Assembly (NCBI GenBank): GCA_963931605.1
Contig: OZ007031.1
Coordinates: 992,001 to 1,056,000, forward strand
Length of the DNA: 64,000 bases
Source of the DNA: CALUOB01 sp944322305
Lineage (GTDB): Bacteria; Actinomycetota; Coriobacteriia; Coriobacteriales; Coriobacteriaceae
Direction of reading: 5' to 3'
Below, piece by piece: positions 30,317 through 38,411 of the stretch. The notes below the pieces were generated by a model, which made no database searches, was not told the DNA's origin, and saw nothing but the letters and a program-made list of their open reading frames with translations. Made by a program: the position numbers and the translations under genes. Positions within the stretch are counted from its first letter, which is position 1; every line of letters starts with the position of its first letter.

Positions 30317-31228
30317 ATGCGGAACCCCTTGCGGCGGCGCACCACACCCGCGCCTGCTCGCCATCTGCGGCGCGCGGGCAAGCGGCAGCACACGCCTGCC
30401 GCGCCCCTTCCTGACGCGCCGCGCATGACGTTTCCCCGCGCGCTCCGCTCCGAGCTGCTGCGCCTTGCGCGCTCGCCCCTTCTGGCGGCGCACGTTGCCT
30501 GCGGCCTTGCAGGCGGCGTGGCCTGCGGGGCGTACTTCTCCGTGGCAAGGTGGGACACCGCGCTGGGCGCCGACGCCTACGCGCAGTTCCTCGGCGCCAT
30601 GATGCCGCTCATGACCGGCATCGCCTGCGGACTGGCGGTGGACGAGGAGCGCCGGGCCGGACAGCTCGCCAACCTCACGGCGCTCCCCCACCGCGCCACG
30701 GCTGTCTTGGCCAAGCTCGCGGCGCTCGTGATCTCGGGCGCGCTTGCGCTGGCGCTCGCCTTCGGGGTGTTCGGCGCCATCCTTGCCGGCGTCGGGCGCC
30801 TGACCGTAAGCCCCCTCACGCTGCTTGCCGCCGGGATGGGCGCGCTTGCCGGCAGTCTGACGCTCTATGCGCTCGCGCTTTGGCTGGCCTTGCGCTTCGG
30901 CCGAAACGTCGCCATCGGCGTAGGCGCGGCAGGGTTGCTTCTGGCGTTCTTCTCGGTAGGCGGGCTTGCCCACGGCCTCATGACCGGCGAGCTCACAGGC
31001 GCGGAGCCGGCCGGCGTACTCGGCTTCCTGCCGTTTTCCTGGGCGGCGCGCCTCGCCTCCCTCGGCATCGAGGGTGCCATCGCCGCCGCCCGCAGCGCCG
31101 CCCAGGTGGCATCAGTCAAGAGCGCCGCCGCTGCGTGTGCGGTGCCCTGCGCCGTGCTCAGCCTTGTTGCCGTGGCCGCGCTCGCCTGGTGGTTCTGCCG
31201 CTTCGAAGACGGGAGGACCGATGCGTAA
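30317..31228 (+). CDS. ABC transporter permease, MutG-like
   Basis: 303 residues from ATG 30317. A polar, Arg/Pro-rich N-terminus of about 40 residues is followed by six hydrophobic segments. LNLTALP-type sequence (GQLANLTALPHRATAVLAKL) in the cytoplasmic loop is typical of EpiG/MutG permeases. The stop codon overlaps the start of the YxeA-like gene. It is the third member of a LanFEG-type transporter. Confidence 0.82.
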   Translation: MRNPLRRRTTPAPARHLRRAGKRQHTPAAPLPDAPRMTFPRALRSELLRLARSPLLAAHVACGLAGGVACGAYFSVARWDTALGADAYAQFLGAMMPLMTGIACGLAVDEERRAGQLANLTALPHRATAVLAKLAALVISGALALALAFGVFGAILAGVGRLTVSPLTLLAAGMGALAGSLTLYALALWLALRFGRNVAIGVGAAGLLLAFFSVGGLAHGLMTGELTGAEPAGVLGFLPFSWAARLASLGIEGAIAAARSAAQVASVKSAAAACAVPCAVLSLVAVAALAWWFCRFEDGRTDA

Positions 31229-31643
31229 TACACGCCGGATTCCCCGCGTCCTTGTGCTTCTCGCCCTGGGCGCGTGTGTTGTCGGCGCGACGCAGGCGCT
31301 GCACGGTAGCGGCTGGGGCCCTGCGCTCAGATCCGTTGCGGACCGGCTGCTGCCCAACCCCACGGTGTTGATGTACGTCCACGCGCCTGCGGCGGAAAGC
31401 TACGCCGAGACTTACACCGACGCCACCGGCGCAGGCGCCAACTACGTGTACCACGTAGTTGGCGCCGATGCCCGCGGCGCCACCCGCGAGCTTCAGCTCA
31501 TCTTCTTCGGGGCAAAAGCGGACGGCACAGGCTTGCTCGAGATCGAGGCGAAAGGCGGCACCGGCGTGCGCTACCATCACGTAGCCGAAGCCAACGTGCC
31601 AACCGCAGCGCTCGAGGCTCTCCGAACACCAGGACCGGAGTAG
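31221..31643 (+). CDS. YxeA family secreted or membrane-anchored protein
   Basis: 140 residues. An N-terminal hydrophobic segment (about 8-25, VLVLLALGACVVGA) could be a signal peptide or anchor; a Cys at about residue 17 sits in a lipobox-like context but not a clear one. The C-terminal half, RELQLIFFGAKADGTG followed by YHHVAEANVPTAALEAL, follows the YxeA (DUF1093) pattern. YxeA-like genes often accompany peptide-antibiotic ABC transporters. Translationally coupled to the MutG-like permease. Confidence 0.7.
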   Translation: MRNTRRIPRVLVLLALGACVVGATQALHGSGWGPALRSVADRLLPNPTVLMYVHAPAAESYAETYTDATGAGANYVYHVVGADARGATRELQLIFFGAKADGTGLLEIEAKGGTGVRYHHVAEANVPTAALEALRTPGPE

Positions 31644-31706
31644 GCGCACGGCATCGGCAGCGGCTCGCCCAATCCGTCCATGCTGCCCGCTGCCGGCTCT
31701 GCACTA

Positions 31707-31735
31707 TTCGCCGAAGCAAAGCAACGGGGTAGAAT
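31707..31735 (+). promoter_or_regulatory. candidate promoter for the DUF2442 gene
   Basis: TTCGCC (31707-31712) and TAGAAT (31730-31735) are 17 bases apart and lie about 40 bases before the start codon. This would make the DUF2442 gene, and possibly the two-component genes, separate from the transporter transcript. Confidence 0.4.
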
Positions 31736-31775
31736 CAAACCAACGAACCACCTGACGATGCGGGAGCGTGATGGT

Positions 31776-32084
31776 ATGCCAGCTATCATGGACTACCAGC
31801 CTGTTGTTGTTCAAGCCGTTCCCGGCCCCGGGAAAACCGTATATGCTTACTTCTCCGATGGCTCCATACGTCATGTCAACGTGCAGCCCCTGATCAAGCG
31901 TGGCGGGGTCTTCGATGCCCTTGCGGACGACGCCGTTTTTTGCGAACGCCTAACCGTCCTCAACAACACCGTTGCTTGGGACATCGCCGGCAATCGAGAT
32001 GAAACCCGCTGCATCGACCTCGACCCGTGGAAGCTCTATCAAGACTCCCCCGCCGTTGCCGACCCTCTGAATCCGGCAGCATAG
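31776..32084 (+). CDS. DUF2442 protein
   Basis: 102 residues from ATG 31776 (31758 is possible). The pattern YAYFSDGSIRHVNVQPLI, GGVFDALADDAVF, TVAWDIAGNRDETRCIDLDPWKLY covers the whole DUF2442 domain. These small proteins are commonly found beside DUF4160 proteins and are suspected to form toxin-antitoxin pairs; here the nearest DUF4160 gene is 3.1 kb away, on the other side of the two-component genes. Function unproved. Confidence 0.85.
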   Translation: MPAIMDYQPVVVQAVPGPGKTVYAYFSDGSIRHVNVQPLIKRGGVFDALADDAVFCERLTVLNNTVAWDIAGNRDETRCIDLDPWKLYQDSPAVADPLNPAA

Positions 32085-32204
32085 ACCAAGCCTGCCCGCC
32101 GCCGGTCTTGCGGTGGCCACTCCACGCGCCGCGCCGTTATCGTTTTGTTAGGCTTTCTCGGTATCATGGCCGAGGTAGCAAAACGAGAGAAGGGCACCCA
32201 CGCC

Positions 32205-32867
32205 ATGGCGCGCATCCTTTGCATAGACGACGAAGAGGCGATTCTCGCAGTTCTTGCCCGCGTGCTCAAGCGCGACGGGCACCAGGTAACCGGTGTTGCC
32301 CGGCCACAAGACGCCCTTGAGCTCGACCTTGCGCGCTACGACCTGATCCTCACCGACGTCATGATGCCTGGTATGGACGGCTTCGAGCTCGTACGGCGCC
32401 TGCGCCCCGCCTTTGACGGCCCCATCCTCTTCCTCACCGCCAAGGTGGCCGAGGAGGACGCCGTAACCGGGCTGGGGCTCGGCGCGGACGACTACATTCG
32501 CAAGCCCTTCGGCGCCGCCGAGCTGCGCGCCAAGGTGGCGGCGCACCTCAGGCGCGAGCGGCGCGAGCACACCCACGCGCTTTCCTTTGGACCCGTGCGC
32601 CTGAACCTGACGGCATGCGAGCTTGCGGTAAACGGCGCACCCGTTGCCCTCACCCCCACCGAGTACGAGATCTGCGCGTTTTTAGCCCGCCACCCCGGCC
32701 AGGTGTTCAGCCGCGCGCAGATCCGCGAGGCGGTGCTGGGATGGAACGCCGAGGTTGACGACGCAGCAATCTCCATGCAGGTAAGCCGCGCGCGCAAAAA
32801 GATCGCCGCGGCGGGGGCAGAGCCCATCGCAACGGTGTGGGGCATGGGGTACAAATGGCAGGCGTAA
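32205..32867 (+). CDS. OmpR/PhoB-family response regulator
   Basis: 220 residues from ATG 32205. The receiver domain has the acidic pair Asp8/Asp9, phospho-acceptor Asp51 in LTDVMMPGMDGF, the Thr of FLTAK and the Lys of YIRKPFG. A winged-helix trans_reg_C domain follows (LTPTEYEICAFLARHPGQVFSRAQI, with VWGMGYKW at the end). It overlaps the kinase gene by 13 bases. Its likely target is the ABC transporter operon just upstream. Confidence 0.95.
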   Translation: MARILCIDDEEAILAVLARVLKRDGHQVTGVARPQDALELDLARYDLILTDVMMPGMDGFELVRRLRPAFDGPILFLTAKVAEEDAVTGLGLGADDYIRKPFGAAELRAKVAAHLRRERREHTHALSFGPVRLNLTACELAVNGAPVALTPTEYEICAFLARHPGQVFSRAQIREAVLGWNAEVDDAAISMQVSRARKKIAAAGAEPIATVWGMGYKWQA

Positions 32868-34483
32868 CGCGCCGGGACGCCGGCACACAGGCGCGTGCGG
32901 CAAGCGAGAGCAACCGGGCAACGGACGGCGGCGCTGCGGACGAAAAGCCTGGATGCCCGCTGAGGCGGAAGCGCCCCGTGCCGGCAGCCCGGCACGGCAT
33001 ACCGCTTGCCGCGGTTATCGCCCGCTACTTCTTTTACGCGCTGGTGGGGATAGCGCTTGCATGGGTTGCGGCGTTTTCCGGCCTGTCCGCAGGCATCAAC
33101 ACGGGAGCGGTGTACGCCGCCAACTGGGGGCCGGCCAATGCCGACGCCGTAGCCGAGACGCTCGCTGCGCAGGGCGCCTTCAATGCCGAGGACGTGCCAA
33201 GCGCCTATCGCTACCTGGTGCTCGAGGCGGACGGCTCGACCCGTGCCACCGACATGGACGAGGCCCGCGCGGAGCAAGCGCGCGAGGTTGCCGACGCCGA
33301 GCTTTTTGGCGGGAGCGCCGACGCGCAGCCCGGCGAAGCCCAGATGGTGGGCCGCGGCGGCGTCACCTACATAGCGTTTACGCTGGCAGACGGCAGCAGG
33401 TGTATCCTTACCTGCCGCTACCTGCCCGAGTTCGCAAACCGCACGCTGCGCGATACCTTGCCCAACCCGCAGGACGTCATGCTCGTGGGCGGCGCGCTTG
33501 CCAGCGTGGCGGTTATTGCGGCGGTGGCGCACCGCGCCGGGCGCGTGATACGCCGCAAGATCTCCCCGCTGCTGAGCGTGGCCGAGCTCGTGGGACGCGA
33601 GGAGCTCGACTTTACGGTGGACGCAAGCAACGTGCGCGAGGTAAACGAGGTGTTAGCCGCCATGGAGCGGATGCGCGGCTCGCTCAAGGATTCGCTGGAG
33701 GCCCGGTGGCGCGCCGAACGCGCCCAACGCGACCAGGTGGCCGCCCTGGCCCACGACCTCAAAACGCCGCTCACGGTGATCCGCGCCAACGCGGAGTACG
33801 TTTCCGAAGAGCTTGCCGAGACGCCGGCAGGCGAGAACCTCCCCGCCGAGGCGCGGTGCGAGCTTGCCGCCGAGGCGCGGTGCGAGCTTGCCGACGCGGC
33901 GCGCGACATCGCCACGGGCGCTGAACGTTTAGACGGCTACGTGCGCCTGCTCATCGAAGCGTCGCGCGGCGGGCACGTGGGCGCAAGGGTGTCGCTTGCG
34001 CCCGGCGAGCTGTGCGCGCGAATCGCTGATGAGGCGGCCGCGCTTGTCCGCGCGCGGGGGCTTGCCTTTACGGATAGCGTTGATTCCGCGGTGGCCGAGG
34101 CGGCGGATGCGCTTCTCGACCGCGACGCGGTGACGCGGGCAGCCATGAACCTGGTTGCCAACGCGGCAGACCATGCACGCAGCGCCGTACGCCTTTCGTG
34201 CACGATTGGTAAAAGTGCCCTGGTAGTTGAGGTGGCGGACGACGGGCCGGGCTTCTCACCCGCCGCGCTTGAGCACGGCTGCGAGCGCTTCTTCACCGAC
34301 GATGCCGCCCGTACCTCCGCCGGCGCGGGTGAGCCGCACTACGGTATAGGTTTGGCCGTATCGGCCGAGGTGGCCGAGAACTGCGGCGGCACGCTTGAGC
34401 TCGCCAACCGCCGCGGAGCGGACGGGGCTGTTGCGGGCGCCGTGGCTACGCTGATGATCCCGCTTGAGGCGGGAGAACGGTAG
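32855..34483 (+). CDS. sensor histidine kinase
   Basis: 542 residues from ATG 32855 (GCAGGCG context, overlapping the regulator's stop). A 50-residue basic N-terminus is followed by TM1 (about 53-78), an extracellular sensor loop of 130 residues and TM2 (about 208-227). A HAMP-like linker leads to the H-box ALAHDLKTPLTVIRANAEY with His300, then the ATPase domain (NLVANAADHA N-box, DDGPGF G1 box, YGIGLAV G2 box). It is unlike the short intramembrane BceS kinases because it has a large external loop. A 24-bp tandem duplication lies in the dimerisation region. Confidence 0.93.
   Translation: MAGVTRRDAGTQARAASESNRATDGGAADEKPGCPLRRKRPVPAARHGIPLAAVIARYFFYALVGIALAWVAAFSGLSAGINTGAVYAANWGPANADAVAETLAAQGAFNAEDVPSAYRYLVLEADGSTRATDMDEARAEQAREVADAELFGGSADAQPGEAQMVGRGGVTYIAFTLADGSRCILTCRYLPEFANRTLRDTLPNPQDVMLVGGALASVAVIAAVAHRAGRVIRRKISPLLSVAELVGREELDFTVDASNVREVNEVLAAMERMRGSLKDSLEARWRAERAQRDQVAALAHDLKTPLTVIRANAEYVSEELAETPAGENLPAEARCELAAEARCELADAARDIATGAERLDGYVRLLIEASRGGHVGARVSLAPGELCARIADEAAALVRARGLAFTDSVDSAVAEAADALLDRDAVTRAAMNLVANAADHARSAVRLSCTIGKSALVVEVADDGPGFSPAALEHGCERFFTDDAARTSAGAGEPHYGIGLAVSAEVAENCGGTLELANRRGADGAVAGAVATLMIPLEAGER
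33845..33892 (+). repeat. in-frame 24-bp tandem duplication in the kinase gene
   Basis: The unit starting GCCGAGGCGCGGTGCGAGC occurs twice without mismatch (33845-33868, 33869-33892). It encodes the duplicated peptide AEARCELA in the helical region after the H-box, adding eight residues without breaking the frame. Confidence 0.95.
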
Positions 34484-34900
34484 GCAAGCGGTTCCTTTGG
34501 GGACGAAAGGGACTGGCCCAAGAGTTGCGCGCCTGAAGCATAGCAAAAACGAGGCGGAAGCGCCCATTCCTGGAGTCCTGTGCGCCCATACCTCATCGAG
34601 CGAGGCACCAAGCACACGCACAGAGCGAGCGCCCGGTCGATTTGCTCGTACAGCTATAAGACGATTGACGAAAGCGTGATGGGTGTTTCACGATCCAGTC
34701 ACCGTGGGCTTCGCGGCTTTCACGCCGGCACCGCCACAAAAGCTGACAGCGCGGAGCGAACATCATGGATTCTGAAGCAACGCTCCGTGAGGAAGTCATC
34801 GGGACGCAGGGCACTCAGGCCAAGCGGTGCAAGAGCCCTCCCCGTCGGCAAGCGTAAGCAGAACGTCAAGCATCCATGTAGCCGCAAACACCTTTGTGGG
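34484..34900. other. about 420 bases without a convincing gene
   Basis: Open frames exist on both strands but lack ribosome sites and family resemblance. Right after the kinase stop, TTTGGGGACGAAAGGGAC recalls the core of the REP-like repeat found at 54-60 kb. The end holds the promoter-like TACAAT at 34901-34906 for the next gene. Confidence 0.5.
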
Positions 34901-34940
34901 TACAATGAGCAAAGTTGCAAAGCAAGCAGTGGAGGTAGCC

Positions 34941-35207
34941 GTGGTTCGCCCTTATGTCCAATTCCCCGACGAGACGGTCATCGCCTACGGCGACATCCGC
35001 GACGATCAAACCGTTGAGGTCATCGTTGAGCGTCCGCGCGACTGGGGCTTCGACACCGCGCGCTGCCTCATGCCGGCATACCGGTGGTTCGATGTGGACG
35101 GCTTCTCTCCGAGCGACCTCGAAAAGCTCGAATCGTTCCTGCGCGATAATGCGCCCCTCATTTTTGAGTTTGCCAGCGACTCTGAAAGCGGATGGAAGGC
35201 TGCCTGA
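34941..35207 (+). CDS. small protein of unknown function, partner of DUF4160
   Basis: 88 residues from GTG 34941, which has GGAGG five bases upstream; the ATG at 34905 overlaps TACAAT and is less likely. The sequence is acidic, with IAYGDIRDDQTVEVIVERPRD and a C-terminal helix LEKLESFLRDNAPLIFEFA. I do not recognise a family. Its last 16 bases overlap the DUF4160 gene, so the two are translationally coupled. By analogy with DUF2442-DUF4160 pairs it may be an antitoxin-like partner. Confidence 0.65.
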   Translation: MVRPYVQFPDETVIAYGDIRDDQTVEVIVERPRDWGFDTARCLMPAYRWFDVDGFSPSDLEKLESFLRDNAPLIFEFASDSESGWKAA

Positions 35208-35485
35208 GGCCTACGATCCTTACGCTAGGGAGATATATCCTGTTCTTCTGGATGAATGAGCCCGGGGAGTCCGTTCATGTTCATGTTGCCGTTCGCAGGC
35301 CAACGGAACATGCGACAAAGTTTTGGCTGACTGAAGATGGCGGCTGTGTCCTCGCGAGCAATGGGAGCAACCTCTCCGCTAAAGAGCTTCGGAAACTCGC
35401 CAACTTCATCGCGTATAACCACGGGCGCATCTGTACCGCATGGAAAGACACCTTTAAGACCGATACGCTGCGGTTTTATCGTTAG
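35192..35485 (+). CDS. DUF4160 protein, putative toxin-antitoxin component
   Basis: 97 residues. RPTILTLGRYILFFWMNE, the VHVHVAV histidine motif, TKFWL and the C-terminal helix ELRKLANFIAYNHGRICTAW match DUF4160. The family is often paired with DUF2442 in suspected type II toxin-antitoxin systems; no activity is established. It overlaps the upstream gene by 16 bases and its stop overlaps the end of a truncated PIN gene on the other strand, suggesting that its arrival removed that gene's 3' part. Confidence 0.8.
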   Translation: MEGCLRPTILTLGRYILFFWMNEPGESVHVHVAVRRPTEHATKFWLTEDGGCVLASNGSNLSAKELRKLANFIAYNHGRICTAWKDTFKTDTLRFYR

Positions 35486-35553
35486 TACGCAACCCGACCC
35501 CACGCCGTCACGAGCACGTTGGCGTCGACGAGACCCCTGACCGGGCGGCTCAC
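35482..35553 (-). pseudogene. PIN-domain toxin (VapC-like), truncated to its first strand
   Basis: A GTG at 35553 overlaps the antitoxin stop (GTGA) and opens MSRPVRGLVDANVLVTAWG, then VAY and a stop at 35482. VDANVLV is the first PIN strand with the first catalytic Asp. The other 100 or so residues are missing; the DUF4160 gene lies there instead on the opposite strand. Confidence 0.65.
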
Positions 35554-35678
35554 CCGACGTCTCTCAGATACTCCGACACCGCGTCATTATTGTCGTAGAA
35601 CCCCTCCTTGGCGGCAATGTCACGCATCTCGTCAAGAGCGGCAGCCCTCTCCTCCCGGGACCGCCGATCAGAATCCAT
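35550..35678 (-). CDS. VapB/Phd-like antitoxin fragment or small antitoxin
   Basis: 42 residues from ATG 35678, MDSDRRSREERAAALDEMR, ending in DNNDAVSEYLRDVG. The frame is open to 35810 but the upstream part looks non-coding. The charged helical C-terminus and the overlapping downstream PIN start are typical of VapB-VapC organisation. It is short for a whole antitoxin (no DNA-binding domain in this frame), so it may be a remnant, now without its toxin. Confidence 0.5.
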   Translation of the reverse strand: MDSDRRSREERAAALDEMRDIAAKEGFYDNNDAVSEYLRDVG

Positions 35679-35769
35679 GAGGTCGGTATTGCAGTTTAAC
35701 CTGTCATAACTGGCATTTCCGGTAAAGCCATTTGCCTGAGGAGTCCTCTGCTCCCGGAGGTGTACGCTG

Positions 35770-35820
35770 ATGAGCGAATTAAGCATCTTCGCAGATGAGT
35801 CCGGCGGCACCCTACGATAA
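35770..35820 (+). pseudogene. DUF3800 N-terminal stub
   Basis: After a GGAGG site at 35756-35760, ATG 35770 opens MSELSIFADESGGTLR and stops. SIFxDESG is the start of DUF3800, a nuclease-like domain whose first acidic residues it contains. The remaining 200 or more residues are absent. Confidence 0.5.
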
Positions 35821-35901
35821 ATTCTTCGGTGGCATCGGCGCTTTCAAGCGAAACTGGCTCAAACAAGCCCGTCGTGGGCAAGTCGCAGCTGTCTGACGCT
35901 A

Positions 35902-36732
35902 CTAAATGCAGCTACTGCTCACCTGGGCAATCAGCCCTGCAAGATAGAGAGCCGAACCAAGCTCCTGCGCCTCGATAGCCGGATAGAAACGCTGTCCTTC
36001 GATTTCAACTTGATGGGGCCACGGCCCCGAAGGCGGAACGGCATCGGGAATCTCTAAATCCGCATCTTGTCCAGACCCTTCTTCAACAGCAGACGAACAA
36101 CCGATTTCCGCTTTTAGGCGGTCCACAAATGTCCCGTTGAGCTTTATATCTGCCAAGCGTGCGGCCAAGGAAACCGTAGCGGCGCGATCCGTTTCCTCAT
36201 AGCTGCCGTGACTCTGCAGGAAAGGCGTCCCGAGCAGCTCTTCGATCTTCAAGCTGTCATGGATAATGGTGTGCGCACAATCAAGCGAGGCAACGAAGCG
36301 CGCAAGGCCGCGCGTCAGCTTCTTATCTTCACAGCTGTACCGCTGAAACATCTCGTCGCCCCGGCGATTGCGCTCCTGAGCCCACAGACTGAGGTAGTCC
36401 ATGAACCGATCCCCGGCCTCATGAAAAAGCTCGGACTGTAACATCGCGTCCCGAACGAGCTGCTGGTCAAGTGCGAATAACGAGGTGTCATCGAACGGTT
36501 TCGCGCGGTAGCCGCCAAGATCACCGGCGTTCCAGAGCGCTGGCACTAGGACGTAGCGTGATTGGCGCGCTACAGCAACCGACCGCACATCCTTTAAGAA
36601 GGCCGCCGGATCAGGCATCCCCACAGCGCGAACCGCTGCGAGAAGTTCCGTCTCGTCGGGAAACCGGCGAAGTACGTCCTGCAGCGTATCGGCAGATTCG
36701 CAGAAGGTCTTAAGATTATCCGCTTCGCTCAT
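35902..36732 (-). CDS. protein of unknown function
   Basis: 276 residues from ATG 36732; a TTG at 36774 would add 14 residues, and neither has a strong ribosome site. No transmembrane segment or signal peptide. Predicted mostly helical, with notable SRYVLVPALWNAGDLGGYRAKPFDD, ELFHEAGDRFMDYLSLWAQERN and an acidic linker (EEGSGQDADLEIPD) before a C-terminal EGQRFYPAIEAQELG. I do not recognise a family. Its surroundings (truncated toxin, DUF3800 stub, lower GC) suggest mobile or accessory DNA. Confidence 0.65.
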   Translation of the reverse strand: MSEADNLKTFCESADTLQDVLRRFPDETELLAAVRAVGMPDPAAFLKDVRSVAVARQSRYVLVPALWNAGDLGGYRAKPFDDTSLFALDQQLVRDAMLQSELFHEAGDRFMDYLSLWAQERNRRGDEMFQRYSCEDKKLTRGLARFVASLDCAHTIIHDSLKIEELLGTPFLQSHGSYEETDRAATVSLAARLADIKLNGTFVDRLKAEIGCSSAVEEGSGQDADLEIPDAVPPSGPWPHQVEIEGQRFYPAIEAQELGSALYLAGLIAQVSSSCI

Positions 36733-36935
36733 GGCACGCGCCGTCCCGTCCTCGTTTTGTCGTTCGGTGCTCAAGAATCTAGCCGCCGACCCCTACATAA
36801 AACTAGAGCGAGACCCAGCGGATCCCGCCCCTACAAAACCTTGAAAGGATTTTACGTCCGGTTGCAGCATACCCGCTTCAAACGATAGCCGTCAACGAGC
36901 ATAAAAAGACCCCGAGCTATCCGCGCGGCAATTGT

Positions 36936-38351
36936 TCATCTGTTATTGAAAAGTCTCTTGCAGGCATATTTTGCCACCTGAATAACATGTTTGCGTTGCA
37001 TAACGAGAAGCGCTGCCAAAACAGCAAGCTGCACTGGCTGAAGTCCTTCTTGCGTCGCAAGCAGCGCCTGAACAACCAGCATGGCGACACAGATGACCTC
37101 AACTATCCATGAAACGCGAATCTGCGCCACGTGCCTAACCAGGACAACAGTGCGGACACCCCACGTCACCAGGTACCCGAGGAACGTGGCTATGGCGGCA
37201 CCGATGGGGCCGAATGCAAAAGTAAGCGCCACACAGGACGCAATGCTGACAGCCGCGCCCGCAATCGTGGTGGTTGACACGTCGGCCGTGCGCTTCGCCG
37301 CGCCGAATATGCACCCCTCGAACAAGGCGAGGCCGTTCAGGTACACCCCCACGAGCAGGAAGGGGACGTAGCGCCAGGCCTCGAAGAACTCGTTCGCGTA
37401 CAGCAAGCGGGCAAGCGGGATGTCGAGGAGCATGATTGCCGAGCAGCACAGCCCCATCGCGCAGGAGTACAGCGAGTACATCTTTCCGAGGAACCCGTCG
37501 CCGTCCTCCGGGTCGAACTCCTTTATGGCCGATATCGACCACGCGTTGTAGAAGATCGACTGCAGCGTCGAGAGGATCGTGGGGATCTTGAACGCCACGG
37601 CGTACACGCCGTTCGCCGCGGCCCCGCAGACGAGCGTGACGACGTAGCGGTCGCTCACGTCGTTCACCCACCAGGCGAGCCCGTTGGCGATCAGCGGGGC
37701 GCTGTAAGCAAGCATGGCCCGGGCCAGCCCCTCGGGCAGGCGCCCCCCGACCGCGCGCGGGGACACCCCGCCCGCGAACGCGAGCACCGCGACCGTGAAC
37801 ACGCTGCCAGCGGCCGTCGCGGCCATGTAGCCCAGAACGCCGGCCCGCGCCGCCACGAGCAGGACGACGGCGAGCGTGCAGGTGACGAGCGTGCTGCCGA
37901 TCCCGCTCACCACGAGCGACCTCACCTGGCCCTGCGCCTTGACGTACATCGTGAGGACGTTGCCGAGGGAGGTCAGCGCGAACATCGCGAAGAGGAACGT
38001 CAGGTAGACGCCGCCCACCGGCGAGATGCCGGAAAGGAGCACGGCCGCCTCCGCCGCGAGGAGGACGCACGCCCCCGCCGCAACCGTGCGCAGGCCCACC
38101 GCCAGAACCCGGTCGGCGGGCGCCTCCCGGCCGAGCGCGAAGCGCAGCACGGCGTCCTGGACGTTGACGGTGAGGACCGGCACGAGCAGGGACACCGTGC
38201 TCGTCATGAGGTCGACCGTGCCGTAGTCCGCAGCGGTAAGCACCGACGTGTACAGCGGCAGGAGGAGGAACGACACCAGCTTCGACCCGAACGAGCTCAC
38301 CGCGAACAGCGCCGTGTTGACGGAGAGCTCCTTGTACTTACCCGCGCTCAT
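36936..38351 (-). CDS. Wzx-type polysaccharide flippase
   Basis: 471 residues with about 12-14 hydrophobic segments. The N-terminus LFAVSSFGSKLVSFLLLPLYT and YGTVDLMTSTVSLLVPVLT are classic for oligosaccharide flippases of the MATE-like MOP superfamily, which move undecaprenyl-linked repeat units across the membrane. It is the last gene of the polysaccharide operon. The last roughly 330 bases are clearly less GC-rich than the rest of the gene, which suggests an intragenic recombination junction near 37280. Confidence 0.92.
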   Translation of the reverse strand: MSAGKYKELSVNTALFAVSSFGSKLVSFLLLPLYTSVLTAADYGTVDLMTSTVSLLVPVLTVNVQDAVLRFALGREAPADRVLAVGLRTVAAGACVLLAAEAAVLLSGISPVGGVYLTFLFAMFALTSLGNVLTMYVKAQGQVRSLVVSGIGSTLVTCTLAVVLLVAARAGVLGYMAATAAGSVFTVAVLAFAGGVSPRAVGGRLPEGLARAMLAYSAPLIANGLAWWVNDVSDRYVVTLVCGAAANGVYAVAFKIPTILSTLQSIFYNAWSISAIKEFDPEDGDGFLGKMYSLYSCAMGLCCSAIMLLDIPLARLLYANEFFEAWRYVPFLLVGVYLNGLALFEGCIFGAAKRTADVSTTTIAGAAVSIASCVALTFAFGPIGAAIATFLGYLVTWGVRTVVLVRHVAQIRVSWIVEVICVAMLVVQALLATQEGLQPVQLAVLAALLVMQRKHVIQVAKYACKRLFNNR

Positions 38352-38411
38352 TCACTATCTCCTCACCCGATGGAACATCGCGCCCCGAAGGGCGCCGGCA
38401 AACTCCGATCG

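Noticed and set aside
34580..35017. 145-codon plus-strand frame before the DUF4160 pair
   Set aside because: Overlaps the better supported 34941-35207 gene in another frame and lacks a ribosome site.
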